A stretch of 60,000 bases of DNA from assembly GCF_032854445.1 (NCBI RefSeq), contig NC_088301.1, forward strand, positions 498,001 to 558,000, in the 5' to 3' direction. The stretch comes from Liolophura sinensis. Lineage: Eukaryota > Mollusca > Polyplacophora > Chitonida > Chitonidae. The stretch's first letter is position 1. Every line of letters starts with the position of its first letter. Below, piece after piece: positions 43,301-55,300 of the stretch. The notes beneath the pieces are model-generated. The model did not search any database. It was not told where the DNA came from and saw only the letters and a program-made list of their open reading frames with translations. Position numbers and translations under genes: made by a program.

Positions 43301-46300
43301 TACGCATATATCCGTATCTGGACTTGATATTTTTGATTGAAGATTACAAGCCAGAAATAAAATTCATGTTTTGCTTTTACAGAATTGGTACAAAGATCAT
43401 TGTATTCTAGGTATACAATTGTGCATCACCTACTTGGTGAATTTTCCTACGTGATCACCTAATCATCTATAAGTATATATAAAGTATACTCGTTTGTTTG
43501 CATACCCTTCACCAAGTGCTTACACCGTTCTGGACGAAATTTTGCTCGATAGTGTGTTATATACCATGGTGTGTGCTCCGTCCATGTCATCAGTAAGGTC
43601 GCCCTTTTGATTATGTGGGTCAAATGAAATGTGCATATAGCTTTGTCTTGTGAAGTCCTTCAGTCGTTTGTGTTGGCGCCTTGGACACCTCTATGAATTC
43701 AACCCCTCGTAAAAGAAAAATACGGCATAGCTGACAAGATAACTTATGTGGACGAGACACTGACTTGTAGCGACCGTACCAGAAGTACTGACATGTAGCG
43801 ACTGTACCAGAAGTACTGACATGTACCGACTGTACCAGAGGTACTGATATGTAGCGACTGTACCAGAAGTACTGACATGTACCGACTGTACCAGAAGTAC
43901 TGATATGTAGCGACTGTACCAGACGTAGTGACATGTAGCGACTGTACCAGAAGTACTGACATGTAGCGACTGTACCAGAAGTACTGATATGTAGCGACTA
44001 TACCAGAAGTACTGACATGTAGCGACTATACCAGAAGTACTGATGTGTAGCGACTATACCAGAAGTACTGACATGTAGCGACTGTACCAGAAGTACTGAC
44101 ATGTACCGACTGTACCAGAAGTTGGAGCTTTGCCATTTGGTAACTTATTAGCACAGCACAACAAAATACAGTATTAATTCTACGTATTTTACGTAATCCA
44201 ATAAGACTGATCAAGAATCCGGTAACACTGTGCAAGATTATTGCACAAGATTATGTAAAATAGATACCCAGATATCCAATGTTGATTTAAGCTAAATCGG
44301 AGCGAGCAATATCTAATGAATGTTAAGATGGACTGTATTTAAATTATAAGACTTGTATTTATTCTAGTCTAGGCCATATGACCCCTACCAGGCGAGGAAA
44401 CGGTTCGTGGTGGTGTGGTTTTGGCGCCTAGCCTACCTTTTGGTCATTGCATCAACCAGACGAGATTTCCCATCTTGCATCTATTTACACCACTGCACCA
44501 CCGCTAATTTTTTTCAGAAATCTTAAACACCGAGGTCACTGATGTCACGGTGATGAGGTAGGCAGTGATGTCAGAAAACACAAACGCTCTGTCTGAACAT
44601 TTGTGGTTAATAATACATGCTCTCTCTACCTGAAGTATTCGTTACATGATTCTAACCAATACCAGAAATCATGGTACTGGTGACTGCTGATCGCACGAGG
44701 GCATCGGGCGTGAAGCAAGCCTTAACAAGCCTAACAGTGTCGCACAACTGGAGTCTCAAAAGGACGAGCTTATCTACTGGTGGCAGTGATGTAAAGCGAG
44801 CTTAAAGACTTGCGACACATGTGCTGTAGTGAGTATGGCAGGAAACAGTCGAGTGCACCATTTGCGTTTCCACAAATATGATAGACTGACTGTAATTTAT
44901 GACAAATTTCGTAACACTAGGCGCTGGCGTCGTACATTGTACAAGTGAATAGCCTTGAGTAACGCGTCAATTAAACAAATGTTCCTTCAGGATATATGCA
45001 GTTAGGTTTGCGATGACTGGGGACGGTGTGTTATGATACAGTGATATGTACACTGTAGCGAATTGCTGTGACCAGGCGACAGAGTCGTCTTCTAACAACT
45101 CTATGCTATGTATATATGGAATGTTAGCTGAGTTTCACAAAGTGAATTGCGATTTGACCGTGGGGCATACAATTAAAAAAAAACATAATACGCTTATATT
45201 AACCTTAAGTTAATGTGCTTTCATAAGACAGCAGATTGGCTAATACACCGGAGATGTCACAATTAATTAATAATTCGTTGAAGCATGAAACTTGAATTAA
45301 TGAACAGGCGACTGTAGAATCAAACGACCTACGTCATTAGGTGACACACAAAGGCAACGTCTCCCAGCTCTGCATAAAAGTGAAGTGCAGTCTTAATTTG
45401 TGTAACCTCAATATAGCTTATCACCAAGATGAGAATCGATGACATATTACCGTATATCGGAGAGTTTGGCTCGTATCAGAAGCGCCTCTACTTCGCCCTA
45501 TGTATACCGGCCATCACGGCGGCTTTCCATGCCCTTGCGACTGTGTTTCTTGTGGCTCTTCCGGATCACAGGTAACCTGTCTCTAGCAGTCTCTTACCTG
45601 ACCAGAGATAACCTGTCTTTAGCACTTTCTGTTTTACCTGTTCACAGTTAACCTGTCTCTAGCAGTCTCTAACCTGACCAGACGTAACCTCTCTCTTGCA
45701 CTCTCTGCTTTACCTGATCACAGGCAACCTGTCTGTGGCACTCTCTGTTTTACCTGACCACATTTAACCTCTCTCTAGAATTCTCTATTTCACCTTATCA
45801 CAGGTAACCTGTCTTTAGAATTCTCTGTTTTACCAGATCACAGGTAACCTGTCTCTAGAACTCTCTGTTTTACCAGACCACAAGTAACCTGTCTCTAGAG
45901 TTCCGTCTTACCAGATCACAGGTAACCTGTCTCTAGAAATCTGTCTTACCACATCACAGGTAACCTGTCTTTAGCACTCTCTGTTTTACCAGATCACAGG
46001 TAACCTGTCTCTGGCACTTTTTATTTCACCAGATCACAGTTAACCTGTCTCTGACACTTTTTATTTCACCAGATCACAGTTAACCTGTCTCTGACACTTT
46101 TTATTTCACCAGATCACAGTTAACCTGTCTCTGACACTTTTTATTTCACCAGATCACAGTTAACCTGTCTCTGTAGAACTTTGTAATTTTGTTCAGACTA
46201 CCAGTATAATATTTTGCCCAGCTATACGAAAATTTTTTTATACATCGAGAAGGTATATATCATTGATACAATGAGAGAGTGACAAATAATGTGTTACATG

Positions 46301-49300
46301 TAATGTATCGCGTTTCGCACAGAGAAGGTGTATATCACTGATACAATGAGAGAGTGACAAATAATGTGTTACATGTAATGTATCGCGTTTCGCACCGAGA
46401 AGGTATATATCATTGATACAATGAGAGAATGACAAATAGTGTGTTACATGTAATGTATCGCGTTTCGCACCGAGAAGGTATATATCATTGATACAATGAG
46501 AGAGTGACAAATAATGTGTTACATGTAATGTATCGCGTTTCGCACCAAGAAGGTATATATCATTGATACAATGAGAGAGTGACAAATAATGTGTTACATG
46601 TAATGTATGGCGTTTCGCACCAAGAAGGTATATATATAATTGATACAATGAGAGAGTGACAAATAATGTGTTACATGTAATGTATGGCGTTTCGCACCGA
46701 GAAGGTATATATCATTGAACAATGAGAGAGTGACAAATAATGTGTTACATGTAATGTATGGCGTTTCGCACCGAGAAGGTATATATCATTGATACAATGA
46801 GAGAGTGACAAATAATGTGTTACATGTAATGTATCGCGTTTCGCACCGAGAAGGTATATATCATTGATACAATGAGAGAGTGACAAATAATGTGTTACAT
46901 GTAATGTATGGCGTTTCGCACCGAGAAGGTGTATATCATTGATACAATGAGAGAGTGACAAATAATGTGTTACATGTAATGTATCGCGTTTCGCACAGAG
47001 AAGATGTATATCACTGATACAATGAGAGAGTGACAAATAATGTGTTACATGTAATGTACCGCGTTTCACACTGAGTAGGTATATATGAATGGTATTCTAA
47101 GACGGTATGTGGTAAGCTGGGATCGGATTGTGTGAAGCGCTAATGCTGATATGTTATTATCATAAACTAGTTGGAAAAATACTGGATAAGTACAAATATA
47201 CCGAAAGCCAGCATCCGGGTCCCCCATGATCTTTGAACCTAGACTACTTGACACAATATTAGTGAATGAATGTAGATAAAGGTAGAATTAATCAATTTAT
47301 TTGATCCATCAAAGTAATTAAAACCTTTGGTTCACTACATGTAAGTACATCAAAACCGTTTTAGCCAACCAGCCTTGCCCACTGCGGGCCCTACATCGGT
47401 GTGACAAAATGCCAAGGTCAGTCTGCACAGAGACTAGAATAACGTTTGAAATTTGTCTATCGTAAGTTATACGTGTTATCTTTCTAGTCAATGTCGAAAT
47501 AATCCTTTGTTCCTTGTTTTAGCGTTAGGCACGTTTATATTGCTCACTGACAGAAAGAACAACCACACTAAAACACACATGCCTGGGGGGAATTGCAACT
47601 GTTTCTATGTACCCGTTACATACAGGTGGGCGACACTATAAAGTGTGACGCAGAGATGTTAGAAGGGCCTCCGGAAGGGGTGTCAACTACTACGTCACTT
47701 GTACTTTCTTAATTAGACCTATATATTTTTATGACCTCACCAGGGATTGATCCCCGTCCTCTCCCACAGTAGAGTGTGCGTCTATCCGCTGTTAGACCAC
47801 TGAACTTATAAAGATTATAAAAATATGACAGTACCACAGCGTTACCCTCACTTCCATTTCCACTGAGGAAACGGTTTCCGACCAGACTACGTCGCTAAAA
47901 TGATTATAATACCTCCAACCTTTTACAGTTTATCCTGTGCCATGAGGTATAAAAGTACATAGGCCAAGTCAACTATGCTGGTACCATAAATCTTGTTACT
48001 GTCCAGACAAATGTGTGAGAACACATATATGTTATTCGCCGGTGTACCGTACACGCTGTCTGTGGCGTAGAGTTTATCAGAACACATCCTGCAAACTGTT
48101 CGCTTAAGCTGGGTTTTAGCCTGAGAAGGCATCGTACAGCGTTTACAGATCTAGAAATTATCATCATAAATGTGGTTGAATACAACCCTGAATTATGACA
48201 GCTTTTATTGTCCAAAATTCACAGTGTTTGTGTTTTTATGAAGATCATTATTATTACAAGATAGTATGGGCGAAACTTTTGGTGTTGGGATCAGTGCTTA
48301 AAGCTTAAACTCTACTTAACTTAAACAGACTTCGTAGAAGTAATTTTTACTATGACCACTTTCCCCTCAAAATATCAGGGTTTTCTAGTTTAGTTTTTGG
48401 TTAACAATTCCCTTGTATCTAGAAACTTTTCTGCTATAGCATACCACATTACGTTACACCTGAACGGGTCTGTCCTGGGATGTATTCGTGCTTCATAACG
48501 AGCTACTCGGGGCTTCCATGTGGGGTGCCCTACCTCTCAGTTCTGATTGACAGACTATGTACTAATCGCTCCACGCCTCCCCGGACTATCAGCCAATACC
48601 TCACCCCCGAGTCGACCATCTCAGACTGCTCCTTAGGGCTGATCCATCATGAGATTTGACGATATTCTCGGCCACCTGGGTGGATTTGACAAGTATCAGA
48701 AGAGGATATACTTCATTGTGTGTATCACCAGCATAACTGCAGGCTTTCACGCCCTCATCACTGTGTTTGTCATCGCTCTTCCTGACCACAGGTGAGCGTC
48801 GCACAACTCTCCCTACCTCGATATATTTATATTACATATTGCGGGAGCAATTTAGGTTTAAGGTAGGATCTATAGGATGGACTTGGGCATGGGTGGCAAA
48901 ATCCGGTAATTGATATTCTGGACAGTTTGTTGGCAATCTTGACAGTTTCTTAAACATGTGATTTGTGTTGTTAACGCCTTGTAAATAATTTTTTTATCAG
49001 TGAATTGTTTAAATGATCTTGAAGGGAGTGTACTGATGAATGAGAGCAACGCTTGAGTGAAGTATTCTGGTGCACGAGAGCAACGCTTGAGTGAAGTGTT
49101 CTGGGGCACGAGAATTACGCTTGAGTGGAGTGTTCTGGTGCACGAGAACAACACTCGAGTAAGTTGTTCTGGTGCAAAAGAACAACGTTTGAGTGAATTG
49201 TCCTGGTGTCACGATAACAACGCCTGAGTGAAGTGTTCTGGTATCACGAGAACAATGCTTGAGTGAAGTGTCTGGTGTCACGAGAACAACGCTTAAACGA

Positions 49301-52300
49301 AGTGTTCTGGTACACGAGAGCAACGCTTGAGTGAAGTGTTCTGGTGCATGAGAACAACGCTTGAATGAAGTGTTCTGGTACACGAGAGCAATGCTTGAGT
49401 GAAGTGTTCTGGAACACGAGAGCAATGCTTGAGTAAAGTGTTCTGGTGCATGAGAACAACGCTTGAGTGAAGTGTACTGGTACACGAGAGCAACGCTTGA
49501 ATGAAATGTTCTGGTGCACGAGAGCAATGCTTGAGTAAAGTGTTCTGGTGCATGAGAACAACGCTTTAGTGAAGTGCTCTGGTGCACGAGAGCAATGCTT
49601 GAGTAAAGTTTTCTGGTGCATGAGAACAACGCTTGAATGAAGTGCTCTGGTGCACGAGAGCAATGCCTGAGTGAAGTGTTCTGGTACACGAAAACACCGC
49701 TTGAGTGAAGTGCTCTGGTACACGAGAGCAACGCTTGAGTAAAGTGTTCTGGTGCATGAGAACAACGCTTGAGTGAAGTTTTCTGGTGCACGAGAGCAAT
49801 GCTTGAGTGAAGTGTACTGGTACACCAGAGCAATGCTTGAGTAAAGTGTCCTGGTGAATGAGAACAACGCTTGAGTGAAGTGTTCTGGTGCACGAGAGCA
49901 ATGCTTGAGTGAAGTGTTCTGGTACACGAGAGCAATGCTTGAGTAAAGTGTTCTGGTGCACGAAAACAACGCTTGAGTGAAGTGTACTGGTGCACGAGAG
50001 CAATGCTTGAGTGAAGTGTTCTCATGAACGAGAACAATGCTTGAGTGAAGTTTTCTGGTGCACGAGAACAATGCTTGAGTGAAGTTTTCTGGTACACGAG
50101 AACAACGCTTGAGTGAAGTGTACTGGTGCACGAGAGCAACGCTTGAGCGAAGTGTACTGGTACACGAGAACAACGCTTAAGTGAAGTGTACTGGTGCACG
50201 AGAACAATGCTTGAGTGAAGTGTACTGGTGCACGAGAACAACGCTTGAGTGAAGTGTACTGGTGCACGAGAACAACGCTTGAGTGAAGTGTACTGGCGCA
50301 CGAGAACAACGCTTGAGTAAAGTGTTCTGGTACACGAGAACAACGCTTGAGTGAAGTGTTCTGTCGCACGAGAACAACGCTTGAGTAAAGTGTTCTGGTG
50401 CACTAGAACAACGCTTGAGTGAAGTGTTCAGCTACGGCTCCACAACCCTCTGAACTTGGTATACGTTACTTCACTTTTTGGCGCAAATCGTTCTGTTAAA
50501 TTAAAGTCACCATTACTTCAACTGCCTTTGTTAGAACTTTAATATACAGAATAGTAACTCATTTTGTCGGCATTTTGCCGAGAGTTCACCCATACAGAGG
50601 ATGGATTATACACGTTTGATACTTCATTTGGCTTTCATCCCAAGGATTTCCGTTTTCATGGCATAATTTGAAAACTGACATGTGCTTCTGTGGTACATTT
50701 TCATTTTATGAGTATGTGTACATATCTCATATTACGTATAAAATTCATTTCGAAACTATGGAGTATTTATTGTTTCATGACAGCCTCGCTCATGCCGGAA
50801 CGGACACACATTTTACCAGTGAGTTTGCAGGTTCAAATCCAGTACCCACTAGTTTTACTGTGGCTATTAGTAAGGAAGTTTGCCAGGTATCCATCCAAGT
50901 GCCGTGATATTTTCGTTACACACCCCCCATCACCTGTACACTAAATAGTTGGCCTGGCCTGGTATAAGCAAAATACTCTTGAGTATGGGGCGTAAAACAT
51001 CAATTAAATAAATAAATATAAAAAAACAGTCCAATAAATAACAATCGATGTAAGTGAAAAGTTACTAACTATGGCGTTAAACCGCTTATGAAATGAATTA
51101 GTAAAAATAAATACATTGTTTCTAAAATTTCAGTCAGATGATCGACATAGAACGCCTCTGTCACAGACGCTCCGCAACACATGTAGGTGTATATTTAGTG
51201 CTTGAATATGCTTAGCTCTATAAAACATGGGTACAATTGGTGCTGCGACTGGCTGCATACTGGCTGACATGCCTCGTACGTTACCAGACAACCTTTATGG
51301 CCCTAACTATAATAGTGGTCTCATCTTACCATGGCTTGGCATGGATGTATACAATTTAACAGCTTTGTCATAGGATATACAGGTAAATGTTGACCTATAT
51401 ATAACACCTGTACTTCAGAGCGTCTTTCATTTGACATAATTTACTTAAGCCGTGGATTTCCCATATGACTATTCACAGTACATGATTTCTGTACAACACA
51501 GTGGAACACCTTTATACTTTGTATAAAAGTACGCTACTCATATACCAACATTTTCCAAACATCATTCCGGTGATCAGGATTAATATCAGAGGACAACCCC
51601 GCAGATATCAGTGCTCCATTCTCATGTACATCTCTATGAGCTCACTTTACACCACTGCCACCAAAGTAGAGAATGTAGGCCTATGTATACATGGTTGAGT
51701 TTTACGTCGAACTTAACAATTTCTCAGTCTTATGAGACAACTAGTCATTAGGTGTGTGTAACATACTGTGTCTGCTTGTGGCAGTGTGAGTCCATGCCAC
51801 CAAAGTGCTGCCGCCATTGAAGTCTTATGCCGACGACAACAGGCATGGGAGTCATCCATTCACATTATTCTTACACCGGGCCAACAAATCATGTTTAATT
51901 GTTCTAACCGCAATCATCCCCACCCCTCCGTCCCCAGCGCGAAGTGCCAAGCGCGACAACAACAAATCCCACTCTAAAGACAAGTTTAACCTTTGGAATC
52001 CGGGCGACACACGGTGGATTTTTTGCAACAAAATTGCGTAAGGTGTCCGGTGGAATAATCTGTATTTATTTACAGAATATAGCTATGAATACTTTATATA
52101 GATAAAGTGAATACATAGGTATCAAGTACTGAAAGAAACTAAAGTTGATACAAAGTTGTTGGTGTTTTCTGACATCACAGAAAAGTGACCTTTCCATCAC
52201 AGTAACTAAAGTTGGTAGACGTATTTTAACAGTTAATACTGTTTTTAGGGTAGACAATGACGATTAGTCAGAGATTGGTAAAATTTGATGACGCCAAACC

Positions 52301-55300
52301 GACGTCAGAGCGCGCTCCGGACTAATTACGTGCTCACTTTATGTGTCACTTGTAAACGCCATGTTTCTGTACAGCGTTCCAGAGACTAACGTTCTTACTG
52401 CATTGTTAGATATGCACACCATTGTGTTGAGAGTAAACTTAATGACGCGGACAAATGCCTTAACGTCAACTCGAGGCCGACTAACAAAGACGTGGTTGCG
52501 GTTTCACACTGAACTATTGAACTCAATATGAAATGCTTTATCTATTTCAATGGTGCCTCACTCCGTACACACGTTTATTCTCTGCTGTCTACATCTCAAC
52601 ACAACACGGTTGACTATAGCTGTGTAATCTGATATGTGGCAGCCATTACATAATTGAGACTATTCATGTCTAGTAACCTAACCAGTTTTAGTGTAGGGCA
52701 CAAAGGTACAAAATTCCACTTGGGAAAGCACAGCAATATAGCGGCATCCTGTACAATGGCCTCTACAGGTTGATGTAGTTTCTCGCGTTACCAGCATTAA
52801 GCGGTGTCTTGGTAGAAATAAATGGCCCCTGGCTAGACGCGACCCGAGCCCCTGGACAAAGACAGCAACTCTCACCGTGTCAATAGCTGGGTAGTAAATG
52901 TAAGATGAAAGCCTGCTTGTATTTTGACAGCTATGATTCGTAGAAGACTGTCACATTGCTATAGGCTGATCCTGACCTTACTTCCACTCCATGCCTGCGG
53001 CACAATGGCCGTAACTGTATTATTTATTATTGCAGTGTTGTTTTAAACGTGCATATGAAAGTTTATCTTGAAATTTCGTCGAGCCGGACGATTAAAGTGT
53101 CTGTTGTCACCATTTTTGTGTAAATTGCATACATGTATTACTGTTGACAAATGTGTCGAGTAAGATATTGTTAGACGACTAGTACATTTCCACAATCTAC
53201 AGAGGGTATTGAGTATTACTTCACCAAAAGGTGGGGCATTGTTTATGGCAAACACACAATTAGTGCCATGTTTCTGTGCACTTATTTCATTTCTTCGCAA
53301 ACTTCGTTGTATGTGTATACAGTTGTGTTGACTGCATTTCCTGAGTGAGCGTTGTGTAGCCAGCCGGCCTCACCTGTGAAATGCTCTGGACGAGATGGTT
53401 CCTTTGATGTTTGCTGCCGCAAACTCGGGTTAGTTGTAAGTAAAGGTGCAGATCTTTTCGATTTCCATAAATTAAAGGTACTGTGTCACGATCAGTTTAT
53501 TTGTTAACGAAATTCATTTTCGGGTGAAAAGCGCGTCTTCTTTGCGGCTGATGAGGTTTATTGCAGGGTTCATGTATAAACTATGTGCGCTATAATACCG
53601 AGAGCTTCATGGCGTTTTGACGTCTGAGTCTTTAAAGGAGGACTGAGACTTTGGTGGGTATAAATAATGTCCATGTATGGGCGGAAAATTTGGCTAAGAG
53701 CGTTTTCTACTGTATTGATACTGTCACATGCCAATTGGTGTTACGATCGCAGTCCTTCACTGCAGTGTCGGAGCATGACTGTTGAGTTGTGACTTTGGAA
53801 TTACAGGATAGTTTCCCTGTTTAATATCCCTACTTTGCATATTTGAGCGCTGGATTGAATCATGAAATATATAACACAGTTTTACAATCAAATTAACTGT
53901 ATCTCAAACTAACTTTATCTTTGGACAGAACATTCCGGATTTATAGAATTCGACAATTCATTTCCAATCCATCTGTTTTGGAAACGAGTCTTGAGGTTAT
54001 GCTCTGTGGAGGACATCTCTCGGGGCCTGGGTGGTAGACGAATGTTGGAGATGAGGTTTATACATTGTAAATTGCTACTTTTTATGCGTTTACATAAACA
54101 GTTAGAATAAAACCCTGACTAAGGCAATTTGAAAAGAGGCCCTATTTCACCGGTTACGTGTGACCATTTACCAGTTATCACACAGTCGTCGCTGCTCTGG
54201 TCTTACCCTTGGTGCTGTACCTCTATCACACTGCCGTCGTTGCTCAGGTCCTCCCCTCTGTGCTTAATGTCTTTAATTTTTATGGAATTATTTGTTATAT
54301 ACATTGTTTATCTTAACCATCTGGTGTTGTAATTTGTTTGACCAGTTCATCAAAATCCATCTCAGCCATTAATTACATCAAAAGTCGACTTACCCTGAGC
54401 TCACATTTAATAGCTTTGCTTTATAGCTTTATATTTTCTCTCGCCTATCGAAATGCTCGAGCAAACAGCATTCTCGGTAGCACACAATCAAGTGAGGACG
54501 TTATTGTACGGCATTGTTATGTTGTAAAAAGTTACTAATTATTACATAGTTGACAACAATATGCACTACAGTTTTAACCAACATCGGCATATGCGGTAGA
54601 ACCTGTGCAGGATATTTTCCCTAATACAAAACCTAAGTTGTTGACAATCCTACATTTCTTCAGACTTGCCTCAAATGAAGATAAAAGTGTACACACTCGA
54701 ATTAGCTAACACAGTGCAAACAGAGTCCAAAATTGCTAACTAATGGTAAACCTAAGGCAGCTATATGCACTTTTTCACGTTAGCTTTGGGGCGATTGTGA
54801 ATATTCACAACTGGGTCACCGATTGTAATTACTGATTGTAAGTTACAGCTATATAAATAACAAAAACCCAATTAAGTTTCCAAGGCTTTAGGAAGAATAA
54901 TGGTGAGTTTGGGGGGGGGGGGAGGTTTGCTACTAATAATACCTGTGTTTCTCCTGACCAGGTGTGCCATCCCTGGACTGGACAATGACACGTACAAGAT
55001 ACAGGACTTCCGGCATCAGTGGCTGGTCAACCAGACTATCCCGAAGACCAAGGATGGTTACGAGCGGTGCAAATTGTACAACACCACGTCACCGTGGGAC
55101 CAGATCAGCCCGGAGAACCGCTCCACCATCACCTGTGATCGATGGGTGTTCGATAAACAGGTGTTCGAGACGACAGCTACAGAAAAGGTGACATACAATA
55201 TACACAATGCCGTAAAACGAAAACTCGTCCATTCGGTCCAGGCTCCCGGGTGTTCAGGGTCTATAAAGCTTGTCGCCATGGTATACGTGAAAACTGAGTT

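Larger units (their letters stand above)
50433..54961. other. Intron before SLC22 exon 2
   Basis: Apart from the SINE at 50800-51017 and the dispersed element at 51688-51870, this is unremarkable AT-rich sequence. I found no fifth first exon. Confidence 0.5.

Noticed and set aside
49009-50403. 464-codon minus-strand open frame as a gene
   Set aside because: It lies wholly in the 34-bp array and is open only because the unit lacks stops. The overlapping frames of 309 and 145 codons are the same artefact.
54900-54961. ATG and glycine-rich frame just before SLC22 exon 2 as a fifth start
   Set aside because: The GGGGG run is intronic poly-G and there is no TM1. The sequence is better read as branch point, pyrimidine tract and acceptor of exon 2.
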